From contig CAUJNA010000579.1 in NCBI GenBank assembly GCA_963377175.1, forward strand, positions 1 to 64,000: a stretch of DNA of 64,000 nt. Direction: 5' to 3'. This document shows positions 1-10,775 of the stretch, one piece after another. Each line of letters opens with the position of its first letter. Within the stretch, counting starts at the first letter, position 1. The notes beneath the pieces are model-generated. The model saw nothing but the letters and a program-made list of their open reading frames with translations, did not search any database and was not told the DNA's origin. The translations under genes and the position numbers were made by a program. This DNA is from Effrenium voratum. Taxonomy: Eukaryota; Sar; Dinophyceae; Suessiales; Symbiodiniaceae.

Positions 1-181
1 TAAAACGCTGAGGCCCTGGCCCCACGCTCAATCGCCGTCCCTGACAGATTCCTGGCCTTCCTGTTCGCAGTTGTCGAGGCCTCACTGTGGATTAAATTCT
101 ACATCTTAGTCACGCCGATCCTTGAACAGGTTGTTCCAATGAGAATGCAGGCCTGACCGGCCTCCGTCAAAGAACAAGAAC

Positions 182-2315
182 CTAAGATGAGCAACGCATG
201 GACGGCGCACGCATCCTGTGTTTATCTAATAAGCTAGGCAACACATCCGAAGCGTCTGGGGGAGGCGGCCCGTCCGAGTCGTCAAAGGTCAAAGTGGATT
301 GCATGTTTCGTGCAAAAAGCACGCCCTTGACCACTTTCTCGAAGTGTTCTTTCTGAAACGGAGGGGGTGACCTCCGAGCGTCGGTTTTATGCTCTCCTGC
401 CTGCTCAACGTCCCAAATGAAAAGTTGGGAACCCTCCTGGCTTTGCGTCTTTAGGAATTCCACCTTCGACAAAGCAAGGATGAGTTTGTCAATCTCTTGG
501 TCAGCCACCGCGACCTGCAAAAGGGAATTGACAAGGTCCTTGGCGGTTGTCTCAGTTTCTAGCAGAAACTCTTTGTCTTCAGTCTTCAGAGCTTCAACTG
601 CATGGACAGCCTCAGTTGCTTTGGCTTCATTGGGCTCTGAAAGGCGGATGACGGCTTTCGCAAGGGCGGCGTCATCCAACGCACCTTCGTCCGCTGACTC
701 CGCCTGCGTTGCCGCAGCCGTTTTGTCGTCTTTCTTGGTTAGCTTGTCCCAGATGGGCTTCAGCACCTCGCGCTCGAGAAGGGCATTCACGTCAAAGTTG
801 GTGTGCAACACGCTCTTCACCGTCTCGTCGTACTTCTTGGTGTAAATGAGATCTGCCAGAAATTCCGCAGCCTCTTGACTGGCTGGCTGCAGCGCCCCCA
901 GCCACGATTTGTTGGCCACGACTTTCACGGATTTGCCTCGGCGCCATGTCCAGATCATTACAATGTCATGGGCAACACTTGAATCACCAATTGCAGTCAA
1001 AATGCTAGGGTCAAGTTCATTGTCAGGGATATTGTCGAGCGTCTCCCGCGAGAAGAGAAGGCCACCAGCCATTGCCTTGCGCCACGTCTCCTGAGTGGAG
1101 AGTTTCTCCCGGATGCGTTTTGCGTCCTCACATGGCAGGCACTTGTGAGCCAACAGCATGTCCAGGATCTCATCTTTCAGGACATACTTCCATGCCCACA
1201 TATGGAACAGCCTCAGAAGCAGTGCGCCCCCATCAATCAAGGCAAAACCTAAGCCAAAAGCAGCAGTGCTAGGAGTCAGGCCCTTTGGAATAATTCCCAC
1301 GGGTGTTCTTGCCGGCCAACGCCTGGGGGTTGAGCTCGCCTTGCTTGAAGATTTTGTTCAACGCCGCATCCATGAGGGCATCGAACACCCACTTCACGCA
1401 AGGCGGTTGCTTCTTGCAAGCAGTGGCAAGGTCTCGCAAAACATATATGGACTTGATGGGACTTCGCTTTCCGAAGAGCTCCTCAGAAAGCAGGACTTCC
1501 TCTCGGAAAGAAGTGTCGCTGAGCAAGGAATTCCACAGAGGGCATCAAGACTTCGAGGAAGGACTGCGTCACTGCCTCCCCCGATGTCACCGTCAAGTTG
1601 GCAGACAAGATCTTGAAAAGCTTCTTAGTCGCCAGCTTGGTCTTGGAAGCTGATTCGTGATTCAACTTGAAGGACACTATTTGAAAGATGCGTTGCACAG
1701 GGCTGTAGTACATGGTCTCGTAGCTGGTCCCAACATCCTCCCTTTGCTTGGCCGCTTCCCAGAACAAATTCAGGTTGGGCTTGAAGCGGCAATCGATCGT
1801 GGAAGACAGCCACGCCCTTCTCCATTCCTGCGCTGGCAACTCAATGCTTGGCTAGTAATGTATTTAAGGGCCAAGACAGCGACGGCGCCGGCCTCCTGGT
1901 CCCTCGCTGTGGCCAAGATGAAGGCGTGATGGTCCTCCTCACTGATCCTCTTCATTTGCCCATTTTTCTGGTCCATAAACAAGTCATCCACTGCCACCAC
2001 CAAATTTATAGGCTGGGGCTTCTTGTACGCGGTGCGCATGATCCACTTTACGCTGCTCTTGTACACTGGCACACTTGCAGTCGAAGACCATGACCAGCTA
2101 ACCCACGCTACATTGCCGCCTGCAATGTACTGGTCAGTAGTGGAATCTCCCTCCTTCAAGGCCTCCATCATGAAGGGGTCTTGACGACGGCCCTCCTTGA
2201 TCGTTAAGGGCTTCATTGACTCAAGGTCCCTGAAAAGATCCGTCCTGAGCAGCAGCGCAGTACTGACTGATGGCATCTCTATTACTGAGGCCCGCGCCCC
2301 ACAATGAGTTCCCAA
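182..2315 (-). CDS. Uncharacterised multi-exon protein (about 650 codons)
   Basis: Four long minus-strand coding blocks (about 1840-2315, 1535-1839, 1301-1526 and 182-1248) overlap in different frames and read as one protein. The last junction is well explained by a 52-bp intron at 1249-1300 (donor GTGGGA, acceptor CTTAG), which restores the frame of the downstream block. The other two junctions may be equally short introns with non-GT donors, or indels. The protein is helical, with a Lys/Asp-rich stretch near residue KKDDK, and ends Pro/Asp-rich. Its last part (P-F-x-KEH-x2-KVV) resembles a block at 36755-37012, so the two genes look like paralogues. I do not recognise the family. The start is uncertain, because the first block opens near 2315 without a convincing initiator context. 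Confidence 0.55.
704..717 (-). repeat. GNRA-type hairpin, copy 1
   Basis: Reads CTGCG-GCAA-CGCAG on the minus strand with a 5-bp stem. It lies inside coding sequence of the 182-2315 gene, where it encodes AAATQ. Confidence 0.6.
1249..1300 (-). other. 52-bp spliceosomal intron (predicted)
   Basis: On the minus strand the donor is CCC|GTGGGAATT and the acceptor is GGCTTAG|GTTTTGCC. Removing the 52 bases joins the codon C+GT and continues the open frame of the downstream block, which the unspliced sequence does not. Confidence 0.55.
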
Positions 2316-2416
2316 GCCTTCCTCACGTCATCGTAGTGGGACGTGCTTATGTTCCGGCATTGCACCGGGGTTGAGCTTGCCGAGGATGTTGATTGAACCA
2401 TAGCAGTCTGCACCTC

Positions 2417-2432
2417 GCTGCGGTTACGCAGC
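2417..2432 (+). repeat. GNNA-loop hairpin, copy 2
   Basis: Reads GCTGCG-GTTA-CGCAGC on the plus strand with a 6-bp stem. It lies between the first gene and the methyltransferase gene. Confidence 0.55.
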
Positions 2433-2682
2433 TGGCACCGGGGGCCTCAAATAAAAAACACTGCGGATGAACCTTAATCTGAAAACTGCGGATGAGCCTT
2501 ATTCTGAAAGCACGGGCCACGCTCTGTGAAAAGTCAAATTTGATCCGCGTCAGCAACGCTTCCGTTTTTTGTTTACCCCGGTCAATTGTTGCAGTCGCGG
2601 AGCACCAACCCAAAGCAGGGCCAGCGTCCCAGCAAATTAAACAGGAGCAGCTCTTGTCTTAATAACTGTGGCTCCACAGTTA

Positions 2683-3855
2683 CTAGGCCCAGCGGATCAA
2701 CCTAGCTGCCGTGAGCACCGCCCTCATTGCCTCCCTCAGAACAGGAACCGACATGGCGTTGCCCACCATTTTGCCTCTCTTGGCGCGGGACACACTTTTG
2801 GGCCAGCGGAAGTTGTGGAATCCCTGCAAAGCCGCCAGCTCCTTGAGGCTGAGAAAGCGACTTTCCTTAGCACAGGCTGTAAGCGGGCTGCGGGCTGCGC
2901 AACTCGCCACACTTGATTATTTGCACTCGCTAAATCTGGTTTGGGCAAGAATCGTTGTCGAGCCAGAAGTTGTCGCCGGAGGCTCGTGCACATGTGATTG
3001 TGGGAACATAGCCCGAGGTGACCTGCCGGAAGTTTTTCCCGGCTCCTGCGTCGATGATGTCCCTGTCCAGATTCCAAACACCCTTCGCCTTGAGCTTCTT
3101 CCTTCCTGCCAAAATGTTGTTCCGCTTGGTTTTGCAAAGCGTCTTGATGTCCACCTTGGGAAGCCCCTTCTCCAAGAAGTCGTCCAGGCAAGCGAACTTG
3201 CTTTCAGGCAGCGAGTGGACCATATTTGGTTTTCTGGTTTTCACACCCTTGCGCGTGGACCTCCTGGCGCCCATGATGTAGATCCTCTTCCGGGTCTGCG
3301 GAAGCCCGAAACTGCGGCTGTTCACCATTCGCCAGCTCACAGCATAGGCCCGCTTCTGCGACCCAGGAAGCCGACATTCCTTGAGCTGCTGCAGAAGTTT
3401 GTTGAAGTGCTTCCTGTGCTTCTTATTCCGGAGGCCCGTCACATTCTCCAGCACAAATCCACGCGGTTGCATGCGGCAGATGTAGTCCACCGCAGCCTTT
3501 GATAAATTAACCCAAACTCGGTTGAAAACAGCTACTTGTTCTGGCAGTCTGCTGTATGGTTGGCGCGGAAACCCGGCTGTGTACAAGTCACACTTCTCGC
3601 AAGAGCATATCCAAGACTTTTCGGTCCCTTTTTCTGGGAAAGAATCACCTTTCAGCAATCTGGGTCCACATCGGTGGCAAACTGAACCATGAACTCAATC
3701 CCCAGTTGCTTCGCTGCCACAACATCAGTTCCCATGCCGCTGCAGTCGCTCCCAAGCATGATTGGCCACTTGCGATGGCAATGTGACTCCACCTTCTCCA
3801 CGCGAGGAGGCTTCTTGATGCCAGTTTTCTTCACCTTCAAGGATGTCTTCCCCAT
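2683..3855 (-). CDS. DNA (cytosine-5)-methyltransferase-like protein, probably catalytically dead
   Basis: A C5-cytosine methyltransferase would methylate cytosine in DNA using S-adenosylmethionine. Conserved motifs appear in order on the minus strand: motif I (GSDCSGMGTD, SAM binding), motif IV region (GFPRQPYS), motif VI (ENV in FVLENVTG), motif VIII (QTRKRIYIMG), motif IX (RFLSLKELAALQGF) and motif X (GNAMSVPVL). The motif IV catalytic Cys (PCQ) is Arg here: codon CGC at 3565-3563, one transition from TGC, so enzyme activity is unlikely. The frame changes near 3652 (TGA after DPDC) and near 2910-2930. The second could be a short intron; the first looks like an indel. The start ATG at 3855 gives a Lys-rich N-terminus. 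Methyltransferases captured by retrotransposons are known in Symbiodinium and Klebsormidium, so this may be a stranded retroelement cargo gene, but I see no LTR next to it. Confidence 0.75.
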
Positions 3856-3869
3856 GCTTCACGAACTTT

Positions 3870-3883
3870 CTGCGGCAACGCAG
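3870..3883 (+). repeat. GNRA hairpin, copy 3
   Basis: Reads CTGCG-GCAA-CGCAG on the plus strand, just upstream of the methyltransferase start (opposite sense to that gene). Confidence 0.55.
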
Positions 3884-4065
3884 CAAGTCAGCTGAAGAAG
3901 CAACTGGAGGAAAGCTGGCTGCGGGGCGAAGCGTGAAACGGCTTGACGGGCAGACAGAACACATGAGCGCACCAGACAAAAGACAACAAGACGTAGTAGT
4001 CTTGGCTTGGGGCTTAATTGCACATACCCCCCAAAACAAATAGCAGGTCAGCCCGATTTTGAGCC

Positions 4066-4283
4066 GCAGTGCCAGGGGGTTCCGTACCCCCTGGCACTGC
4101 AAGTTCTGATGCATCAGAACTCGCAGTGCCAGGGGTTACCCCCCATTTTCGCGTCCCGAGTGCCAGAGGGTTCGGAACCCCCCGGCACTTGGGACTCGAA
4201 ATGGGGGGGTAACCCCCGGCACTGCAAGTTCTGATGCATCAGAACTCGCAGTGCCAGGGGGTTCGGAACCCCCCGGCACTCGG
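4066..4283. repeat. Nested palindrome built on GTGCCAGGGGGTT and TTCTGATGCATCAGAA
   Basis: Several palindromes are stacked. AGTGCCAGGGGG...CCCCCTGGCACT occurs about three times around a TTCCG/TTCGG centre, alternating with the perfect palindrome TTCTGATGCATCAGAA. The two TGCATCA palindromes (about 4106 and 4232) also bound a larger inverted repeat that includes TTACCCCCCATTT and its complement. The whole block could extrude as a cruciform. It lies just upstream of the methyltransferase gene. Confidence 0.75.
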
Positions 4284-4348
4284 GCTGTCGGGCCCAAAAT
4301 AGCCCGAGGACCCGTTTGAAAAAGCATAAACGACTTAGACTCAAAAAT

Positions 4349-4444
4349 CTAGTGCGTCAGAACTCGCAGGGGCCCAAAATCTAGTGCATCAGAACTCGCA
4401 GGGACCCAAAATCTAGTGCATCAGAACTCGCAGGGGCCCAAAAT
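4349..4444. repeat. Three tandem copies of a 32-bp unit
   Basis: Units start at 4349, 4381 and 4413 (CTAGTGC(A/G)TCAGAACTCGCA then GGG(G/A)CCCAAAAT). They share TGCATCAGAACTCGCAG with the centre of the adjacent palindrome, so both belong to one repeat family. Confidence 0.8.
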
Positions 4445-4910
4445 TCTGATGAATCAGAATTGTTCATTTGGCAGACACAGGGAGCAACACCAAAAACCAG
4501 GCTTGCGTGGCAGAAAGCGCTCAAACAAAACTCCCACAAAATGGAGGATTTTTCGGCTGACCGGACCCGCGCATCAGCCGGGACAAGGTTCCCCCCACCC
4601 CCCCCGGCTTTGTACACTGTTTAACTCCCAGCGCTTCAAGAAGCGCTTTCCGTCATCAGACAGCGAGCCATCGCATAGACGTGTTTCTCTCTGTTATGAC
4701 TCGAGGCAGTGGCAGCCCTTTCCCCAGTCTGCAGATTCTGTGCAGCGACCAATGCTCGTCATTGGCGGCTGTGACCCAGGCAGAATCGCTCTATTGCCCC
4801 AAGAGCTCCCCACTGTACACATGTATGGGCGTTGAACATCTTTGTGGATGTCAGCGCGGACTTTTCCTGCACAAGTTAGTTCTTCTTGGTCTTGGCAGCT
4901 TTGGCTGCGT

Positions 4911-5330
4911 TCACCCAGGTGGCAGCCTTGTCCTCAGTTCTGTTACCAGGGGCGCGCCGCTCCAAACAAGGCAAACGGGACACGGACAGGACGACAAGTG
5001 TGCCACAGCCAGCTCTTGCATGCGTGTTTGTGCCAAGACAGCGAATCGCGGATGACGTTTGCGAAATGATGGCGTAATGAGCACATGTCTTCGGGTGCCC
5101 TTGGCTGGCCCTTTGTATTTAACCCAAGGCCCAAACCCGGTCTTGATCGCAGCTTGGCTTACGATAAGACCACCAGAGAGTCGCCTTAGCCATGAAGCTC
5201 GAGAGCCAGGTTTTGCGACATTGTTCACCACAACGCCTTCAGCCAAGAGATAATCATTGACCACCAGGGCACCCAAAGAGTGGAGTTTCTGGTGCAAGTC
5301 AGTAGAGTCTGCCTCCTCTTTCGCGAGCAA
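4911..5330 (-). CDS. Hypothetical protein (about 139 codons)
   Basis: This minus-strand frame reads like protein in its first two thirds (acidic start, then LGALVVNDYLLAEGVVVN and a basic K-R-H-P segment). A CPCPVC stretch near the end could be fortuitous. I recognise no domain. The frame is open upstream of the first Met, so it may be an exon. The region between it and the methyltransferase (4445-4910) shows nothing else coding. Confidence 0.35.
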   Translation of the reverse strand: MLAKEEADSTDLHQKLHSLGALVVNDYLLAEGVVVNNVAKPGSRASWLRRLSGGLIVSQAAIKTGFGPWVKYKGPAKGTRRHVLITPSFRKRHPRFAVLAQTRMQELAVAHLSSCPCPVCLVWSGAPLVTELRTRLPPG

Positions 5331-5372
5331 TCGCCTAAGAACACTTGCAAGAACAAAGGCGCAAAAGCAAAT

Positions 5373-8200
5373 TCAAACGCCAAGGCGCATATTGGCCAGA
5401 GCTGGAAGTTCAGGCTGACTCCGCCTGCGGTTCCGCAGCGAGCTTTCGAGCTGAGCTTGGTGGTCAGCTTTCCTCCTACGCTCCAAGCATTGGCTGTGCT
5501 CTGCTGGACGAAGCTGCTCTTGCCGCAGCAGCAGGTCGTCTTGCTGAGCTTGAAAGCACCGTCTTTTCTTCAGCTCCGACAACTTTTTGGTCGCTTCCTC
5601 GTGCTTGGTGGAAATTGCATTTCCAGCTGCCTTGCGGGAACTTATGCTCAGCCGCAGCATGTCCCGAGGGGCATCGTTCAGCTTTAAGCATCGCTTCACA
5701 CTCTTCCGGCGTCGAGCTATCCACGCGGCTTCCGAAACAGGATTTCTTGTTCGTGCCTTGGCCGGCAAGGTGTGCAAAGCGAACTCCGGCACGTTAAAAA
5801 AAGCTATGTGCCGCCAAGCGTCCTGCCGGCTTGCTTCTAGTCGAAGACCGGAAACAAACTTAGGTTTGCGAGCGGACCCAGATGATCTTTCAGAGCCGAA
5901 GCCTTCCTGCCAAATCTTTTGGGCAAGCATAGCAACTGCACCACCAAGACTGTTCTTGTCCCACTGGCGAAGCCGCCTCTCGAACGCCTTGAAGTAAGGG
6001 CCTAAGAAACCCCTGTCGCGTGCAGTGTGGTACTTGATATCTGCAAAGTCACGCTCGCTCTGCGCAGTTCCAGCCGCCGATGCCAGCAAGACACGGGCAA
6101 GTGTTTTAGACATGTCCGGGCAGCGGCCGCTGAAACTTGACTCTGCCAAGGTCCAGGCTTGCAAATCACCCAACTCTTCCGACTTGGACAGTTGTTCTCC
6201 TGGGCAGAGCATTGGAAAGCGACAAGCGAAGCAGGACAAGCAATATGCACCGTTAAACAAACTCAGAACCAGTCGGTGGCGTTGGGCAGTAGGCTTTAAG
6301 TCTTGGAACTGTTCATAGAGCTGCTTAGAGTTCGCGTCGAACATCTGGGAGAGCCGCAGAAGACAGCGCTGCGTTTCCGCAGCGCTCTATTGGGGGCCGC
6401 TGAGCGAAAAGGCTGACAAGTTGTGGATCAGTTCAAAATCAGGAAACTCTGTCTTGATGGTCTGCGAGACAAGGGCGAGCCATGCAGCCATCCTTGCAAA
6501 GCACCTGTTGAAAACGATCGGCGAAACGCTGCCTCCCACACTCCTGTGCCCAGCGCCCAGTTGAATCCAACGAGGTCTTTCCAGCCACTTCAGCACCTGG
6601 CAGTCAGATCAAGTCTTTGAAGCTCTGAAAACTTATCACGGGCTTCGCGACTCAGTGCTGTCTAGAAGCGAGCTGTGTGTAACCACTGGAGGTGGCTGTT
6701 TTCTGCACGAAGAGCACATGCAGCCTTTGAGCAAAGGTTGTCAAGCAGGTTTGCGCTGCACTCATGTCCATCTGGCACTTGTCAAATCTGCGTAAAATTC
6801 TGATCTCCTCATCAGCAGCGTCAGCCATCATAGCCATTTGCAGGTACACCTCTGTGGATATAGACTCCAGGAACTTCTTGGCAACCCTTCGGGGTTTCGC
6901 GTTGGTCTTTACTCGCACTATCCTTAGATTTGCAACACAGTTTTTCTTTGAAATGGCGACATACTCAAGCAAGCCTGATGCCTACTAAGTCTCTCGTGAG
7001 CTGTGGCCAAGAACGCATCCGCAAGAAGGATAAATCGCCCCATCGGCTTCTGCAGAGAAGAATGACGATGCTTGGCCGACTGCATGCCACTGTGACGCAG
7101 AAATTCGGCGTCCATGTGCCGAACCTTAGCGCGACGAGACACTATGGCCACACTTGCGGCATGTGTGTTAAAACATGTCCACTTTTGAGCCTAGCAACAT
7201 GCTTCGCAAACATCACCTTCAAATCTGGCGAATGCCAAATCAGCGCAGTCATAGACACCTTTCCAGATATGAATTGCTGCATGTATTCCTGAAGCGTCTC
7301 GTCAAGATGCCATTTCTTTGCAAACCTTAGCCAGCAAGGCAGCTGTCTGTTAGTTGTCCGGTCCGCGCAGGGTTGTTTACTGGGAATGCAACACGTGAGG
7401 ACTGCGCTGAGTTGCCGTTGGACAGCATGCGCGCTGTCGCGCAGTCGAATCTTCATAGCTGGAAAAGTCTCGGCAGGAAAGTGGTCCCGAAGTGAGAGTA
7501 AACGGCCGGCTCTCAGTTCATCAGCGGCCGCATCCGACGCAAACATTTCCTCAGCAGCGTCAGCGTCAGGGAGAAGCATTTTGTTTTGAAACATGGAGCA
7601 AGCAAAGCTTTGCCGCCTAGGTTCCACCCTTCTGCGAAAATGCTGCCAAGCCTTTTTGTAAAATGTCGGCGCCGTCCCGCACCACCCAGACGGAGGTTTT
7701 CTTCTAGCCTGAAACATAGTTTTTGCAACTTGCAGCGTTGTCCTGGCAAGCCTTTGGGCGCCGCAAATTTGGCCGTGGAAGAGCCCCAAGAGGCCTTGAT
7801 GCAGTTCAAGTTGACCGCGCTGCGGTTTCACACCGCGGTTTGACACTCAGGCAAATCTGACAGAAAGCATCGGCCCTTGCGCATCTTGCGAAATCAGAGC
7901 TACCTGGCACTTCCCAAGTTTCTTCCGCTCCATGTCCAACATAGCCTCATTCAAGCACCATGAAATGTTCTTTTCCGTGTAGCGGCCAAGAGGAGATTTT
8001 CGAAGCGATTCTCCTTTCAAGCGGCGCTCCACAACACCCAGAAAGGTGTCCATTGACGGGGTGCCTGGCAGATTTGGGCTGCAGCCAAGCGCTGTCGCTC
8101 GTCGGAACCGATGCAGTACTCCACGCTCATGTTGTTTCAAGTGCGTTGTTCGCAATCCTTCCACTGAGCGGCTGAAGCACTTGCAGTACCGGCACTGCAC
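5373..8200 (-). CDS. hAT-type transposase-like gene (split, probably degenerate)
   Basis: Four minus-strand blocks run in order. The first (8200-7847) starts with a Cys2-His zinc-finger-like segment (CRYC...HLKQHERGVLH), then ISQDAQGPMLSVRF, whose Asp could be the first acidic residue of an RNase H-like core. Blocks at 7846-7142 and 6972-6652 are helical. The last (6596-5373) contains SKTLARVLLASAAGTAQSER followed by DFADIKYHTARDRGFL, which fits the C-terminal dimerisation segment of hAT transposases (A-x-S-x6-SER-x-F...T-x-R-x2-L). A TAG at 6389-6387 interrupts the last block exactly where a 22-bp hairpin begins, and the same frame reopens after it. The tail after the hAT segment is Arg/Lys/Gln-rich. 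The family call rests mainly on the C-terminal motif. Catalytic residues cannot all be placed. Confidence 0.45.
5425..5438. repeat. Hairpin, copy 4 (variant loop)
   Basis: CTGCGG-TT-CCGCAG, a perfect 14-bp inverted repeat with the family stem but not the GNNA loop. Confidence 0.45.
6365..6386 (-). repeat. GNRA hairpin, copy 5 (9-bp stem)
   Basis: Minus strand: AGCGCTGCG, loop GAAA, then the exact complement. It begins at the base after the TAG stop (6389-6387) of the upstream reading frame. Confidence 0.7.
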
Positions 8201-8282
8201 ATTCGACTCAGTCAGTTTTGCCCACTTGAACAGGTCTTCCCCACTTAATCACGCATTTGGAAGAAGGCGTGGCGCCATCCGA

Positions 8283-8298
8283 ACTGCGTTGCCGCAGT
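8283..8298 (-). repeat. GNRA hairpin, copy 6
   Basis: Minus strand: ACTGCG-GCAA-CGCAGT. It lies about 200 bases downstream of the stop codon of the 8497-10775 gene, in its presumed 3' untranslated region. Confidence 0.6.
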
Positions 8299-8496
8299 CG
8301 GTGCAGCAGCTGCCATACAACTTGAGCATGTTTCGACAGGCGTGATCAACGATTGACGATGCCGCAACATGAACTGTGCCACGACAGAAACACTCAGGCA
8401 AAACGGACGAGCCCTTTTTACATCTGCGGGACTGTGTGCTTGAAGTGCGACCGCTTCCGAAGCCGTCAGCTGTACAAAGGCTTCGGAAGCAATGAT

Positions 8497-10775
8497 TCAA
8501 AAGACTGACTGCGGCGACGCAGTTGAGTTTTTGACCTTTTTGAGGCCCAGGAACCATTCCTTTACGTCAGCCAGCTGCTGCTTTGTGCATGGATCATCAG
8601 TCCACCACTCAATGCCGTCGTTGAAGGTGACTTTAAGCCATTGTCCCCGGTAGTTGTACCAGCGTTGGCCCTTGGGGAATTTTGGCGCCCGTGGCAGCCG
8701 GCCAAACTGCGCGCCAATGTATCCAGCAGCGACCCATTGTGTATATGTGTAGGTGCCGCTAGAGTGCATCCTGTGCACCGGCGCCAGTCTCTTTGTCGCT
8801 TTCTGGCTTCTGAAGGGCAGCCCAATCACCCGGGATCTCTTGAACCTTGTTCTCACGCGCGACCTCGTCTTCTGTTGTCGAGTCCTGGATAGCCCCGCCG
8901 CAATTCCACCATCCGGGTCAGGCATGTTGTCATAGATGCCTGTCGCAGTGACATAGGCCGTCTCCGCTGCTGTAATTTGTGTGTGGAACCAATCGCCTGC
9001 CTCAGTGCCGAGCTTTGGGACCCCGGCGTCCTGCCACTGCCTCTCCAATCGCAGCAATTGTGCTCCTTGCCATCGACCTGACTCAAGCGGCATCCACCGC
9101 CACTCATCTTGGTCCGGGTGCTCATCTTGGTCCTCGTCCTTCTGTGACATTTTGTCATCCGGCTCCTCCTCATCATCCTCATCTGAGATTCCGCTCAGCT
9201 CAGAGTCAGAATCACGAACATTGACACGGTGCAGGGTCATTGTCAGGTGTTCCGCACGCTGGAGTTGTTGCTGCAGCCCGTCGTCATCCTGAGACTGATG
9301 GTGTTTGGGGCCCCTCGCATGGAGGCTCATCAGCCGGCGACGTTGGCGAATAGTTGAACCAGGCCGGAACTTCTTCTTGCTCCTTGTCCATGTCAGTGTC
9401 AAGCTGCGTCGCCGCAGCTGATTTTGGCATGGGCAAAAACGGAGTTGGGCTTGCCGGCTCCTGCTTGCACTCCTCCACCGGCAGCTGGGTGACAGTGGGC
9501 TCCTCCGGCTGCAGAGTTGGAGTTTCCTGCTCCATGCTCGGCACCACAGTTGGCGTCGGCGCAAGGCTGCTTGACCCGCCTCGCGGGCTGCGTGACCGGC
9601 AAGCGATGAACGCAGCAGCTCTTGCCTTCACGTTGGTGGGCTGAGGAGCCCAGGGGAAGCAGCAGCTCAAGGTGTGAGATTCTTCACCTTGTCATAGTCC
9701 ATTTGAAAGAACACGTCCTTGCGTGGGACAGAGTCTTCTTCCCAGTGAGGGGTGTGGGCACAGTCGTGCCACCTGCTTGCTGCAATCTTTTCGTATACGG
9801 GCACCTCCACGTGGCGCCCCTGCAACTCTTTCGGCAGCAGGCGGCATTGCGGCTGGAAATTCCGCGAGCGCGCCTCGCCCTGCTGCACCCGCATGTTATA
9901 CCTCACGATCACCTTCACTATCACGAGATCATCCGCATTCCACACCAATCAGTGCCACGATGCATGTTAAAAATCGTCCTGGGGGTGTGGCCCAGAAGCT
10001 GGAAGCCCAAAGCATAGAAGACATTGTTGCCGAAGACATTTGTCTTCCACGCGTAGTGGTCGAAGACGTGCTCCCAGTCTTCTGCTGTGTACCTTGGCGC
10101 ACAAGGTCGGCAAGGCACGAACAGGCAAGACTCCAACAACCAAGGACTAAACATTCAGGAATCATTACCAAACACAAATTTCTTGGCAAGGCGCACTCCG
10201 ACTCCACGGCCTCCTCGGCCGTGATACTCGCGTGCCCCCAGCCCGGCGTCGTTATCTGACGCAGTCAGCTTTCCCTGTCTCAGGATTGCCGGGGCACATT
10301 CCCAGTAGGTGCCGTGAACCACCGAGTGCAAGTGGAAGCCATCTGCGTTTCCGCAGATGTCTTGAATACGACGCTGCCACTGCGCAGAGTGCTGTCTGTC
10401 CGACTGCAAGTAATCGAATTCGATGTGGCCAGAACTTCTGGAGGTCTCCTGGGGGAAATGGCGGCATTGGCCCAGAGAGTCGCAGACTCCGTGGACGTGC
10501 GCCCAGTGCCGCACCATCATCTCCACCAATGCTGGGTCCTTTGCACAGGGGTGGTTGCTCTGGCTCCTCCCACATTTTTCAAACTTTGAACGCTTGGTCA
10601 ATCTCCCGATGTTGTTCCTCAGGACATCATACGGGGCTTGCACCAATGGAGTGGCCAACTCCAATGACTTTGCGCCAGCCACATGCGACAGCTTCAGGAG
10701 ATTCGCCAGCATCTCGCTCGTGATGAGGACCGACTTCAGTGATGGCCGCTGTGTTGCCACAGCGGCTTGGTCCAC
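8497..10775 (-). CDS. Uncharacterised multi-exon protein with an HGT-x(8)-I-x3-G motif
   Basis: Minus-strand blocks 10775-10155, 10154-9921, 9948-9688, 9640-9284 and about 9300-8497 read as one protein of about 650 residues. A 47-bp GT-AG intron at 9641-9687 joins MDYDK to PTNVK. The first block holds VVHGTYWECAPAILRQGKL, resembling the HGT...I...GL strand-loop of Tpt1/KptA and related ADP-ribosyl-transfer folds, but no LRH motif or downstream catalytic Arg is clear, so I do not assign an enzyme. The middle is Pro/Glu/Thr-rich, then very acidic (SDEDDEEEPDDK). The C-terminal part is basic, then rich in W/Y/G. The gene follows the Nudix gene closely on the same strand. Exon borders other than 9641-9687 are approximate. 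Confidence 0.5.
8508..8523 (+). repeat. GNRA hairpin, copy 7
   Basis: Plus strand: ACTGCG-GCGA-CGCAGT. It overlaps the last codons of the minus-strand gene that stops at 8497-8499. Confidence 0.6.
9402..9419 (-). repeat. GNRA hairpin, copy 8 (7-bp stem)
   Basis: Minus strand: AGCTGCG-GCGA-CGCAGCT, inside coding sequence (encodes SAAATQL). Confidence 0.6.
9641..9687 (-). other. 47-bp spliceosomal intron (predicted)
   Basis: Donor GACAAG|GTGAAGAATC and acceptor GGCTCCTCAG|CCCACC on the minus strand. Its removal links two open frames in phase 0 and skips the TGA in the unspliced sequence. Confidence 0.65.
10340..10359 (-). repeat. GNRA hairpin, copy 9 (8-bp stem)
   Basis: Minus strand: CATCTGCG-GAAA-CGCAGATG, inside the coding block just before the HGTYW motif. 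Confidence 0.65.

Noticed and set aside
2930..3658. TTG as start codon of an independent methyltransferase protein
   Set aside because: Motif I lies upstream in another frame, so this block is the middle of a broken gene, not a separate one.
6345..6397. 53-bp GC-AG intron in the hAT-like gene
   Set aside because: Removing it puts the downstream block out of frame, so the TAG before the hairpin was treated as a real stop.
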